From Streptomyces microflavus (GTDB lineage Bacteria > Actinomycetota > Actinomycetes > Streptomycetales > Streptomycetaceae): a stretch of 64,000 nt of DNA. The translations under genes and the position numbers were made by a program. The stretch spans positions 348,386 through 412,385 of the forward strand of contig NZ_BMUG01000009.1 in assembly GCF_014650075.1 (NCBI RefSeq). Reading direction: 5' to 3'. Under the pieces are notes generated by a model. That model was not told the DNA's origin, did not search any database, and saw only the letters and a list, made by a program, of their open reading frames with translations. Of this stretch, positions 26,897 to 34,898 are shown in pieces (positions within the stretch are counted from its first letter, which is position 1; every line of letters begins with the position of its first letter).

Positions 26897-28012
26897 TCAG
26901 CGGGCAGGAAGGGCCGTCGGCCCAGGGGTCGCCGCCCTCAGCGGCGCCGCCGCCTCCGCCTCCGCCCGGATGCCGACATCGCCCCGGCGGTCGCTCTCGG
27001 CGAGGGGCGGGGCGGGTTCGAAGGAGACGGGCGGCAGGGAGCCGCCGTCGCCGTCACCCGGTCCGTCGTCGTCCCCGCCTCCGCCGGAACCGCCGGAGCC
27101 CCCGGAGCCGCCGCCGTTCAGCAGCCGGTCGCAGAAGCGCTCCAGGTTCTCCTCGCCCTTGGCGAGCTGGACCAGCTGGCGTCGGCTCCGCTCGTCGAGG
27201 GTGCCGGCGCGGAAGGCCTTGCAGGCCTTGACGGACTTCTCGTACCACTTGCCGCCCTGGTCCCGGCCGTCGTCGGAGCCGTCGGGGTGCTCATCCTGGC
27301 CGCCGGGGCTCTTGGAGGCGTCCTCGCGTCCCGAGCCTCCGGGGCGGTTGCTCTCCCCCGTACCGTCGTCGTCCGTCTCCGTGCCGGGCCCGCCCGGCTC
27401 CGGGTCGGCGGGCTCCTCGGAGGCGCCGGGCCGGCGGCTCTCGGGCGGGGCGACCGGATCCGGGTCGGCGGGCGGGGACGGTTCGGCCGCGGCGGAGGGA
27501 TCCTCGGCGGGCAGGCCGGACACCAGCGGTTCGGGGGTCGCCGCAGATACGGAGGAGGCGGGCGCGGGTGAGTCGTTGCCGCCGAAGGGGCCCGGGAGGA
27601 CCCCCGTACCGGCGGCGACGGCCACTCCGCCGAGCGCGCAGCCCGCGAGCGAGACGGCCAGGCCGAAACGGACCGGGCGGCTCCAGCGGGGGCGGCGGGG
27701 CGGGGCGGCGGGGGCGGCGCCGATGTGGACGGAGTGCAGCGTTCCGGGCTGTCCGGGGAGTGCGGCGCCCGCGCTCCGTCCGGCGAGCCGGTCGCCGCCG
27801 GCCCGGGTGGCCTGCCGGAACGCGGTGAGCACGGCGTCCTCGCCGGGGAGTTCACCGGCCGGGGCGCGGCGGACGGCACGGGCCGCGCCGAGTGCTTCGG
27901 CGAGCCGGAGGGCGTCGTCGCGCGCCCGGTCGCCGAGGGGTACGACCGGCTCGCCGCGGAGCAGTTTCTCCGCCGCGTCCTTGTCGAGCCACTCGTCCTG
28001 CTCGTCGGCCAT
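26897..28012 (-). CDS. Single-pass membrane protein coupled to an ECF sigma factor (possible anti-sigma)
   Basis: A 371-residue protein. Residues ~1-115 are cytosolic and charged (MADEQDEWLDKDAAEKLLRG ...). One transmembrane segment lies near 118-142 (FGLAVSLAGCALGGVAVAAG). The rest is an extracytoplasmic Pro/Ser/Glu/Asp-rich low-complexity region with a short ordered patch (WYEKSVKACKAFRAGTLDERS and ENLERFCDRLLNG, two Cys) and a Gly-rich tail. The ATG at 28012 overlaps the sigma stop codon by one base (TGATG), so the products are made together. Topology and coupling suggest an anti-sigma or sensor function. The N-terminal part has no zinc-binding HxxxCxxC motif, so this is not a classical ZAS anti-sigma and the assignment is inferred. 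Confidence 0.7.
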   Translation of the reverse strand: MADEQDEWLDKDAAEKLLRGEPVVPLGDRARDDALRLAEALGAARAVRRAPAGELPGEDAVLTAFRQATRAGGDRLAGRSAGAALPGQPGTLHSVHIGAAPAAPPRRPRWSRPVRFGLAVSLAGCALGGVAVAAGTGVLPGPFGGNDSPAPASSVSAATPEPLVSGLPAEDPSAAAEPSPPADPDPVAPPESRRPGASEEPADPEPGGPGTETDDDGTGESNRPGGSGREDASKSPGGQDEHPDGSDDGRDQGGKWYEKSVKACKAFRAGTLDERSRRQLVQLAKGEENLERFCDRLLNGGGSGGSGGSGGGGDDDGPGDGDGGSLPPVSFEPAPPLAESDRRGDVGIRAEAEAAAPLRAATPGPTALPAR

Positions 28013-28791
28013 CACATGTCCCTCTGCGTCCACGGTCGCGAATGCGTCACACCGGGAGTGACCCCCGCGGGCGCTGCCGGACCGGCCCTACCGGGGCGCT
28101 GAGAGGGTACGGCACCGAGCTCCGCACCGCCGCCCGCGCCCTGACCTGCATCGCGCCCGGAACCCGGCCCCGGCGCCCGGTCCTCTCCCTCGGGGCCGCC
28201 GCCCGGCGCGGGCGCACCGGCGGGGCGGGGCGAGTCCGGGTGCTCGGAACCGAGGAGTTCGGCGAGGCGCTTGAGGCCGCGGTGGGCGGCGGTCCGTACG
28301 GCGCCGGGGCGCTTGCCGAGGGTCTGGGCAGCGCTCTTCGCGTCCAGGCCGACGACCACGCGCAGGACGACGGCCTCGGCCTGGTCCTGCGGGAGCTGGG
28401 CTATCAGGGACATCGTGCGGTCGGTGTCGAGCGCCTCCATGGCGTCGCCCGCGGTGTCGGACTCGGCGGGCCTGCCCGTGAGCTCCGTCTCATCGCCCCC
28501 GATCGCGGGGCGGCGGCTGCGCATCCGCAGATGGTCGAGCGCGCGGTTGCGGGCGATCCGGGCCGCCCAGCCGCGGAAGCGGTCGGCGTCCCCGCTGAAG
28601 CGGTCGAGGTCGCGCGCTATCTGGAGCCAGGCCTCGGACGCGACATCCTCGGCGTCCGGCTCGCCCACCAGCGTCCGTATGTAGCCCAACAGCCGTGGCT
28701 GTACAGCGCGGTACACAGCACGGAAGGCGTCCTCGTCCCCGTCCTGTGCCGCGAGCACCGCGGCGGTCAGCTCCGCGTCGTCCCCCAGCAC
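28012..28791 (-). CDS. ECF-family RNA polymerase sigma factor
   Basis: About 259 residues. Region 2 is at ~20-90 (DGDEDAFRAVYRAVQPRLLGYIR, DAEDVASEAWLQIARDL, RFRGWAARIARNRALDHLR, the last being the -10 recognition helix). Region 4 is at ~125-185 (ALDTDRTMSLIAQLPQDQAE, VVGLDAKSAAQTLGKRPGAVRTAAHRGLKRL). A disordered Gly/Pro-rich tail of ~75 residues follows, unusually long for an ECF sigma factor. The GTG at 28791 (VLGDDAEL) is used, with GGGCGGGTTGAGGG upstream; longer in-frame starts exist but lack coding character. The downstream membrane-protein gene overlaps the stop. Confidence 0.85.
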   Translation of the reverse strand: MLGDDAELTAAVLAAQDGDEDAFRAVYRAVQPRLLGYIRTLVGEPDAEDVASEAWLQIARDLDRFSGDADRFRGWAARIARNRALDHLRMRSRRPAIGGDETELTGRPAESDTAGDAMEALDTDRTMSLIAQLPQDQAEAVVLRVVVGLDAKSAAQTLGKRPGAVRTAAHRGLKRLAELLGSEHPDSPRPAGAPAPGGGPEGEDRAPGPGSGRDAGQGAGGGAELGAVPSQRPGRAGPAAPAGVTPGVTHSRPWTQRDM

Positions 28792-29117
28792 TCCCTCAAC
28801 CCGCCCTGCTGTCCTCAATCGCAGCTGGTCACCACTGCTGCGCCACTCTGCGCGACTCAGCACGCTACGTGCTCGGCAGGGGTCACGTCCATGACTTGTA
28901 CAACTCGCAACAATTCGCGGCCCTCGGTGCGGTGTGACAGAAAACGCAGTCGCGGCGCTGAGATGAGTACGGGGTCGTGCTGCGACCCCGTGGAAGACGG
29001 CCGGGGCCTCTCCTGTGGGGGGTGGCGGCCCCGGTCGTCGCTCCTCTTCGCCTGCGCTCGGACCAGGCACGCTCCTGGCCGCTGAACCTCTGGTCGGTCG
29101 GCCCTAGACTGCCCCGG
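28792..29117. promoter_or_regulatory. Divergent regulatory region between ECF sigma and MurG-paralogue genes
   Basis: These 326 bp hold no convincing gene. Two palindromes stand out: AGCACG-CTA-CGTGCT (28859-28873) and CTTGTACAAC around TTGTACAA (28896-28903). On the plus strand TAGACT (29105-29110) is a good -10 that ends 7 nt before the GTG of the MurG-like gene, so that transcript may be leaderless. Confidence 0.5.
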
Positions 29118-30299
29118 GTGAATACCGCGTCTCCCTCACCCTCCGTCCTCCGCCTGATCGTGACGGGCGGTGGCACCGGCGGTCACACGTACCCCGCTCT
29201 CACCGCGATCCGCACCTTGCAGGCACGCCTGGCCGCTTCCGGGCGCACGCTCGACGTGCTGTGGATCGGAACGGCCGAGGGCCTGGAAGCCCGGGTCACG
29301 AGCGCGGAGGGCATCCCGTTCACCACGGTCGCCACGGGCAAGATCCGGCGTCACGCGAATCCGCTGAAGATGATCTCGCCGGCCAACATCCGGGACATGG
29401 CGCGCGTGCCGGCCGGGATCCTTCAGGCGCGCAGTGCGGTCTCCCGCTTCCGGCCGGACGTCGTTCTCGCCACGGGCGGTTACGTCGCCGTGCCGACCGG
29501 TCTCGCGGCGAGGATGTGCCGGGTACCGCTGGTCCTGCACGAGCAGACCGTGCGCCTCGGCCTCGCCAACCGGAAGCTGGCCGGCTCGGCCGCACGGATC
29601 GCCGTGTCCTCGGAGTCGACGCTGTCGCTCCTGCCGCAGAGCGCGCGGGCGGCGGCCGTGGTGACCGGCAACCCCGTCCGGCCGGAGGTCCTGGCCGGCC
29701 ACCCGGACAAGGCCGTGACCGCGCTGGGCCTCCACGCCTTCGACCGGCGCCTGCCGACGGTGTACGTCACCGGCGGGGCGCAGGGCTCGCAGCAGATCAA
29801 CGACGTGGTCGGCGGCGAACTGCCGTGGCTGCTGGAGCGGGCCAACGTGGTGCACCAGTGCGGTCCGGCCCATGTCGTGGCACTGTCCGCCCGCGCCGCC
29901 GGGCTGACCGCCGACCTCGCCGCCCGGTACCACCTCACCCCGTTCGTCGGACCGGAGCTGCCGGACGTGCTGGCCCTGGCCGATCTGGTGATCTCGCGCA
30001 GCGGCGCGGGCACCCTGGCGGAGCTGACCGCCCTGGGCAAGCCCGCGGTGTTCATCCCGCTCGCCTCGGCGGCGGGCAACGAGCAGGCCCACAACGCCCG
30101 TCATCTGGAGGAGTCCGGGGCGGCGGTCGCGCTCCTCGGCGACGTCACCGGCGGGCACCTGCGGGAGGCGGTCGGGCCGCTCCTCGACGATCCGGCACGC
30201 CGGGAGGCGATGGCTGCTGCGGCCAGGGCGCATGGCCGTCCGGATGCTGCGGAGCGGCTTGTGGACGTGATCCTGTCCGCAGTGGAGGACAGGGCCTAG
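29118..30299 (+). CDS. MurG-family UDP-GlcNAc transferase (paralogue outside a division cluster)
   Basis: A 393-residue GT-B enzyme of GT28. MurG transfers GlcNAc from UDP-GlcNAc to lipid I to make lipid II at the cytoplasmic membrane face. The key motifs are present: IVTGGGTGGHTYPALTAI near the N-terminus, VVLATGGYVAVPTGLAA, LVLHEQTVRLGLANRKL, VVTGNPVRPEV, YVTGGAQGSQQIND, VISRSGAGTLAELTALGKPAVFIPL and GNEQAHNARHLEESGAA. It stands alone, with no ftsW, murC or ftsQ nearby, so it is probably a second MurG. Such extra copies may serve sporulation-stage wall synthesis, wall-antibiotic tolerance or another lipid-linked GlcNAc product; the sequence does not decide. The GTG start at 29118 sits 7 nt after a -10 element. 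Confidence 0.85.
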   Translation: MNTASPSPSVLRLIVTGGGTGGHTYPALTAIRTLQARLAASGRTLDVLWIGTAEGLEARVTSAEGIPFTTVATGKIRRHANPLKMISPANIRDMARVPAGILQARSAVSRFRPDVVLATGGYVAVPTGLAARMCRVPLVLHEQTVRLGLANRKLAGSAARIAVSSESTLSLLPQSARAAAVVTGNPVRPEVLAGHPDKAVTALGLHAFDRRLPTVYVTGGAQGSQQINDVVGGELPWLLERANVVHQCGPAHVVALSARAAGLTADLAARYHLTPFVGPELPDVLALADLVISRSGAGTLAELTALGKPAVFIPLASAAGNEQAHNARHLEESGAAVALLGDVTGGHLREAVGPLLDDPARREAMAAAARAHGRPDAAERLVDVILSAVEDRA

Positions 30300-30384
30300 G
30301 GGTACCGCCCGCCGCGGCAGCGACGTGACTTTCCCGGCGGTCCGGTCCGGCCGGGGGGCGGCGGCCTCCCCGCAGATCAGCAGA

Positions 30385-30687
30385 TCAGTGGTCGTCCCAG
30401 TGCCCGTCGTGTTCCGAGTGCCGGTGGCCGTCGTGGACGTAGTCGACGTGGTCGCCGTGCGGGACCGCCACGTGGCCGCAGTCCGGGCCGTGCCGGTGGT
30501 CGTGGCCCTCGTGGACCGCGTGGGTCGACTTCGTGCATTCGTCCGCGTGGTCGCCGTGCACGCGGTGCAGGTGGCTGTCGTGGACGTAGTCGACGTGGTC
30601 CTCGTGCGGGATCGCGACGTGTCCGCATCCCGGAGCGTGCCGGTGGGCGTGGTCGGTATGGGGGCGGTGCTCCGTGGTGGTGGACAT
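30385..30687 (-). CDS. Histidine-rich metal-binding protein with internal duplication
   Basis: A 100-residue soluble protein with about a quarter His plus many Asp and Glu. Two tandem units of ~35 residues share the pattern CGHVA(I/V)PH(E/G)DHVDYVHD, one starting HAPGCGH and the other HGPDCGH. No signal peptide is present. Such proteins chelate Zn, Ni or Co and act as stores or metallochaperones; the metal is not known here. The ATG at 30687 has AGGAG 8 nt upstream; a longer in-frame start exists but lacks a ribosome site. The upstream 165 bp contain an A/T-rich patch (GATAAAATCACCC on the minus strand) that could be a metalloregulator site, but it does not clearly match a Zur or Nur box. Confidence 0.8.
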   Translation of the reverse strand: MSTTTEHRPHTDHAHRHAPGCGHVAIPHEDHVDYVHDSHLHRVHGDHADECTKSTHAVHEGHDHRHGPDCGHVAVPHGDHVDYVHDGHRHSEHDGHWDDH

Positions 30688-30852
30688 CTGCGTGGCTCCT
30701 CTTCGACGGGGGCATGGCTGTGCCGACGGAAGCCGGGCACGCATACCTGGCGGTTATGGGTGATTTTATCGCTGTTCGTACGGGAATTCTGAGGGGAGCC
30801 ACGCGCATCGGGTGACGTACTCGGCGGGCTGTACGGCGAAGCGCCGCGTCCT

Positions 30853-33800
30853 CTACCGGTCGGCGGACGGCGCCCCCGCCACCAGGGTCTCCGTGTGGTC
30901 CAGGCTCTCGCCCGCGGTGAACTGGGTCGCGTACACCGCGACGCCCAGGTCCTCGCGCAGGCGGGCCGCGATGCGGTCCACGTCGTCGCGCTCCGCGTGG
31001 GGCTGCGGGGCGCCGGAGCGCAGGCGGGTGGCGGTGGCCGTGCCCAGGAGGCGGGCCGCCTCGTACGGGCGGCCGGTGAGGGAGTAGGCGCCCGCCACTC
31101 CTTCCAGGGCCAGGGCGACCGAGCGGGGGTCGCCGGCGGCGCGGGCGGCGGCGAGGCCGTCCAGGTGGAGGGTGAGGGCGCCGGGGCCGTCCTCTCGCTG
31201 CTCCGCGATGAAGCCGAGCTCGGCCAGGACCAGGGCCAGGCCGGGGGCGTCGTGGCGGTTGCGGTTCCAGGTCAGCCAGGGGCGCAGCAGGCTCTCCGCC
31301 TCGTCGAGGCGGCCCTCGCGCCGGCTGCCCAGGGCCAGGCCGACCGCCGCGAACTGCTCCGCGGGGCGGTTGCCCTGCTCGACGGCGAGCCGCAGGGCGC
31401 GGGCGTGGAAGTTCTCCGCCTCCCGGTAGCGGCTCATGAGGAGGGCGATCCGGCCGAGGCCGGACATCTTGCGGGAGACCTCCGACCAGAGTTCCAGGGT
31501 CTCGGCTATGCGCAGGCCCTCGCGGTGCAGCTGGGTGGCGCGCTCGTAGTCCCCGTTGATCTCGGCGAGGACGCTGAGTGTCTCGGTCGCCTTCAGCTTC
31601 CCCCAGTTCTCGCCCAGTTCGACGAAGTGGTCGTGCGCCTCCAGCGCGTTGCCGTGCAGCGCCGCCAGGTCGCCCCGGCCGAGCGCCAGTGCCGCGCGGC
31701 TGCTGAGCGCGGCCGCGGTCCCCCAGGGGTCGCGCAGGACCCGGAAGTCGCGCAGCGCCCGCTGCACGCTGCGCTCCCCGGCCGAGAGCGCTCCCACGTT
31801 CCACTGGGCGAATCCGAGGAACCACTCCGCGCGGGCCCGCTCCACGGTCTGCTCCGCCCGCGCCGGTGGGCACGCGAGTTCGGGGCCTGCGCTCCTGCCG
31901 GGCTCACCGAGGAGGAGGGTGAAGCCGGTGTGCCAGGCCCTGGCCTCGGCCCGGGCGGCGGGCTCCACTTCGCCCGGGGTGTTCAGGGCGTCGGCCAGCG
32001 CCTTGCGGCCCTCGCCGAGCCGGCCGCGCAGGAAGCGGTACCAGCTGAGCGCGTTGACCAGGCGTACGGCGGTGGCGGCGGCCCCGGTCCTGCGGGCCTC
32101 CTCCAGCGCGCGGTGGAAGTTGGCCGACTCCGCGTCGAGCCGGCGCAGCCACCGGTACTGGTCCCGCCCGTACAGGTGGGGGCGGGCCCGCTCGGCGAGT
32201 TCGGTGAAGTGGCCCAGCTGGCGGGCGGCGATCGCGGTGGCCTCCGCGGAGTCCCGCAGCTTCTGCTGCGCGTACACGGCGACGGATTCCAGCAGGCGGT
32301 AGCGGGTGGAGCCGGGCCCTTCGGCCCGGAGCACCAGCGAGCGGTCGACGAGCGCCGCGAGGATGTCGAGCACGTCAGTGCGCTCCACCTCGCCTCCGGC
32401 GCACACCTCCTCGGCGGCCTCCAGGCAACAGCCGTCGGCGAAGACCGCGAGCCGGCGCAGGACGGACTGCTCGCGGGGGTCCAGCAGGCTCCAGCTCCAG
32501 TCGATGGTGGCCTGGAGGGTGCGGTGGCGCCGGGGCGCGTCCCGGTAGCCGCCGGTCAGCAGCCGGAAGCGGTCGTCGAGCCGGTCGTGCAACTCCCTTA
32601 CCCCCAGCGCCCGGACACGGGTGGCGGCGAGTTCCAGGGCGAGCGGCAGGCCGTCGAGTCTGCGGCACATCTCGGCGATCATCGGCGCGGTGGTGTCGTC
32701 GAGGACGAACGCCGGGTCTCCGGCGGCGGCCCGCTCGGCGAACAGCTGTACGGCGCTGGAGGCGCGGAGCTCCTCCACCCCGTCCTGGCCGGGCGGCGGC
32801 AGCTCCAGCGGCAGCACCGGCCAGACGGCCTCCCGGGTGAGACGTAACGACTCCTGGCTGGTCGTCAGGACATGGAGGCCGGGGGCGCTGTCGAGCAGCG
32901 GGCCGACCAGGCGCACCACGGCGTCGAGCACGTGCTCGCAGTTGTCCAGTACGAGGAGCACCCGCTGCGGTGCCAGGACGCCGGCCAGTCGCCGTACCGG
33001 ATCGTCCGTGCGGTCGTCGGGCACGCTCTCCCGGATGCCGAGGACGCCCAGCACCAGCTCGGCGAGGTCCTGCGGGTCCATCGAGCCGTCGGCGGCGTCG
33101 GTCCTGGCCAGCTCCACCAGCCAGGCCCCGTCGGGGAATTCGGCCGCCACGCCCTCGGCCGCCGCCACCGCCATCCGGGTCTTGCCGACCCCGCCCGGCC
33201 CGGTCAGGGTGACCAGCCGCCGGTCGAAGAGAAGCCGGCGCACCTCGGCGAGGGCGTCACCGCGCCCGATCAGATTGCCCGCGGGGGCGGAGAGATTGGT
33301 GCGGGCCCGCGCGACGGTGACGACGGCGGCCGGGTCGGGTTCGCGGCGGGCGAGCTGCGGGTCGTGGCGGAGGATGGCGCGCTGCAGCTCGACCAGGGCC
33401 GGGCCCGGGGTCAGCCCCAGTTCCTCGTCGAGGCTGCGCCGGAACTCCGCGAAGCTGTCGAGGGCCTCGGCCGGCCGGTCCGCCTGGTAGAGGGCCCGCA
33501 TCTGTGCGGCCCGCAGCCCTTCGCGGAGCGGGAACCGGCCGACCAGGGCGGCCAGTTCACCCAGCAGCGCCCCGTGCTCGCCCAGCGCGAGCCGGGCGTC
33601 CGCGTGCTCCTCCACGACTCTCAGCCGCTCCTCCTCCAGGCTCACCGCGGCGGGGGCGGCGAACGGCAGGTCGGCGAAGTCGGCGAAGGCGGGGCCGCGC
33701 CAGAGGGCGAGCGAGTCGGTCAGCAGGTCCGCCCGGGTGCGCGGTACGTCGCAGGCCCTGGCCTCGGCGACCAGGGCCCGGAAGCGGCCGAGGTCGAGTG

Positions 33801-34101
33801 CTTCGGCCGGTACGTCGAGGAGATAGCCGGGCGGCCGGTGGACGATCAGCGACCGGGCGCCGGGCTCCGCGTTCTCCAGGGCCCTGCGCAGTTGGGAGAC
33901 CTTCGCCTGGAGGGAGGAGACGGGCTGGGCGGTGAAGGTGGAACCGCCCCAGAGGTCCTCGATCAGCTGTCCGGTGGAGACCACGTGACCGTGGTGGACG
34001 AGGAGGTCCGCGAGGAGGGTACGCACCTTCAGCTCGGGGACCCGGACCTGCCGTCCCTGCGCTGTCCACACCTCCAGTGGCCCCAGAACCCCGAATTGCA
34101 T
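30853..34101 (-). CDS. AfsR-like large SARP transcriptional activator (SARP-BTAD-NB-ARC-TPR)
   Basis: A 1082-residue regulator. Residues 1-95 are an OmpR-type winged helix (MQFGVLGPLEVWTAQGRQV, LIEDLWGG, LRRALE). Residues ~100-245 are the bacterial transcriptional activation domain (LGRFRALVAEARA, ALYQADRPAEALDSFAEFRR). Residues ~275-560 are an NB-ARC ATPase with intact Walker A (GPGGVGKTR) and Walker B-like VLLVLDNCEHV. The C-terminal ~450 residues are TPR-like. AfsR (993 residues) has the same plan and responds to AfsK-type kinases and ATP; this one may link the cluster to global signals. A TTA codon at 32847-32845 (codon 419) makes it a candidate for bldA control. It is divergent from the FMN reductase, with SARP-type repeats between. 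No ribosome site precedes the ATG. Confidence 0.88.
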   Translation of the reverse strand: MQFGVLGPLEVWTAQGRQVRVPELKVRTLLADLLVHHGHVVSTGQLIEDLWGGSTFTAQPVSSLQAKVSQLRRALENAEPGARSLIVHRPPGYLLDVPAEALDLGRFRALVAEARACDVPRTRADLLTDSLALWRGPAFADFADLPFAAPAAVSLEEERLRVVEEHADARLALGEHGALLGELAALVGRFPLREGLRAAQMRALYQADRPAEALDSFAEFRRSLDEELGLTPGPALVELQRAILRHDPQLARREPDPAAVVTVARARTNLSAPAGNLIGRGDALAEVRRLLFDRRLVTLTGPGGVGKTRMAVAAAEGVAAEFPDGAWLVELARTDAADGSMDPQDLAELVLGVLGIRESVPDDRTDDPVRRLAGVLAPQRVLLVLDNCEHVLDAVVRLVGPLLDSAPGLHVLTTSQESLRLTREAVWPVLPLELPPPGQDGVEELRASSAVQLFAERAAAGDPAFVLDDTTAPMIAEMCRRLDGLPLALELAATRVRALGVRELHDRLDDRFRLLTGGYRDAPRRHRTLQATIDWSWSLLDPREQSVLRRLAVFADGCCLEAAEEVCAGGEVERTDVLDILAALVDRSLVLRAEGPGSTRYRLLESVAVYAQQKLRDSAEATAIAARQLGHFTELAERARPHLYGRDQYRWLRRLDAESANFHRALEEARRTGAAATAVRLVNALSWYRFLRGRLGEGRKALADALNTPGEVEPAARAEARAWHTGFTLLLGEPGRSAGPELACPPARAEQTVERARAEWFLGFAQWNVGALSAGERSVQRALRDFRVLRDPWGTAAALSSRAALALGRGDLAALHGNALEAHDHFVELGENWGKLKATETLSVLAEINGDYERATQLHREGLRIAETLELWSEVSRKMSGLGRIALLMSRYREAENFHARALRLAVEQGNRPAEQFAAVGLALGSRREGRLDEAESLLRPWLTWNRNRHDAPGLALVLAELGFIAEQREDGPGALTLHLDGLAAARAAGDPRSVALALEGVAGAYSLTGRPYEAARLLGTATATRLRSGAPQPHAERDDVDRIAARLREDLGVAVYATQFTAGESLDHTETLVAGAPSADR
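32845..32847 (-). other. In-frame TTA codon in the AfsR-like gene (possible bldA control)
   Basis: On the minus strand the codon encoding Leu in ...TSQESLRLTRE... is TTA (codon 419 from the ATG at 34101). In streptomycetes TTA is read only by the bldA tRNA, which accumulates late in growth. Confidence 0.85.
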
Positions 34102-34185
34102 AACTGCACAGTAACCCGGTCGCGTCAGCGGGCGATGGCCGAAGTCGTGCAGGTCACAGCCATTTGACGCAACGCTGACAAGCGT

Positions 34186-34214
34186 TCCGAAGCCGGTCCG
34201 AAGCAAACCCGAAG
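34186..34214 (+). promoter_or_regulatory. Probable SARP-binding site: three heptamers at 11-bp period
   Basis: TCCGAAG (34186-34192), TCCGAAG (34197-34203) and CCCGAAG (34208-34214) recur at exactly 11-bp steps, so all fall on one face of the helix, as in characterised SARP boxes. A possible -10, CAGAGT (34225-34230), follows 10 bp later. It lies in the 177-bp region between the AfsR-like gene and the FMN reductase/thioesterase pair, so it may control either side. Confidence 0.7.
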
Positions 34215-34278
34215 GGGTGTCGGACAGAGTGGAGCGGCGGGCCGAGTCAGCCTGGAAGGAATATGCGGAGAGGCAGGA

Positions 34279-34890
34279 ATGTCCGAAAGTGATCAGCTGC
34301 GGCTCGTCGTTGTCATCGGCAGTGTCCGCAAAGGCAGGTTCGGTCCGGTGGCCGCCGAATGGATGGCGTCCCGGGCCCGGTTGCGTCCCGACTTCGACGT
34401 GGATGTGATCGACCTCGCGACGGCCTGGCTGCCCGACGTCATGTCCGCCGACCCGGCGGCGCTCAAGCCGCAGGCGGTGCAGGACCTGGCGCCCTGGCTG
34501 GCGGCCGCCGACGCCTTCATCGTGGTCACCCCGGAGTACAACCAGAGCTTTCCGGCCTCTTTGAAGAACGCGATCGACTGGTACGACGAGGAATGGCACG
34601 CGAAGCCCGTCGCCTTCCTCTCCTACGGGGGAGCCTCCAGCGGGCTGGCCGCGGTGGGCCATCTGCGCCAGGTGTTCGCCGAGTTCCACGCCGTGACCGT
34701 CCGCGAGACCGTCAGCTTCCACGAGTACCGGGAGTGCTTCGGGGCGGACGGCCGGCCGGTGGCGGGGGACGCGGCGGCCTATGAGGAGGCGGCCCGGCTG
34801 ATGCTCGACCGGCTCGCCTGGTGGGCCAGGGCCTTGCGCCTGGCGCGGGCCCGGGAGCCTTTCACGGCGAAGCAATTGCACACACAGTGA
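34279..34890 (+). CDS. NAD(P)H-dependent FMN reductase
   Basis: A 203-residue flavodoxin-like enzyme with the phosphate-binding VVVIGSVRKGRFGPVAAEW near the N-terminus and the family hallmark VVTPEYNQSFPASLKNAIDW, followed by LSYGGASSGLAAVGHLRQVF. It reduces FMN or small quinone-like substrates with NAD(P)H and could supply reduced flavin to the acyl-CoA-dehydrogenase-like monooxygenase of the cluster. An AGAGG site precedes the ATG. The thioesterase gene follows after 8 nt, so the two form an operon behind the proposed SARP box. Confidence 0.88.
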   Translation: MSESDQLRLVVVIGSVRKGRFGPVAAEWMASRARLRPDFDVDVIDLATAWLPDVMSADPAALKPQAVQDLAPWLAAADAFIVVTPEYNQSFPASLKNAIDWYDEEWHAKPVAFLSYGGASSGLAAVGHLRQVFAEFHAVTVRETVSFHEYRECFGADGRPVAGDAAAYEEAARLMLDRLAWWARALRLARAREPFTAKQLHTQ

Positions 34891-34898
34891 GGAATTCC

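Noticed and set aside
30325..30792. A Val-rich plus-strand frame opposite the His-rich gene
   Set aside because: His codons read in reverse give Val and Met, so the protein is an antisense artefact. The minus frame has a ribosome site and repeated metal motifs.
30688..30852. A Zur or nickel-regulator box upstream of the His-rich gene
   Set aside because: The A/T-rich patch has only a half-site-like AAAATCA and no clear palindrome.
30853..34881. A 1342-residue version of the AfsR-like protein starting at 34881
   Set aside because: The extra N-terminus is antisense to the FMN reductase gene. The canonical SARP start MQFGVLGPLEV is at 34101.
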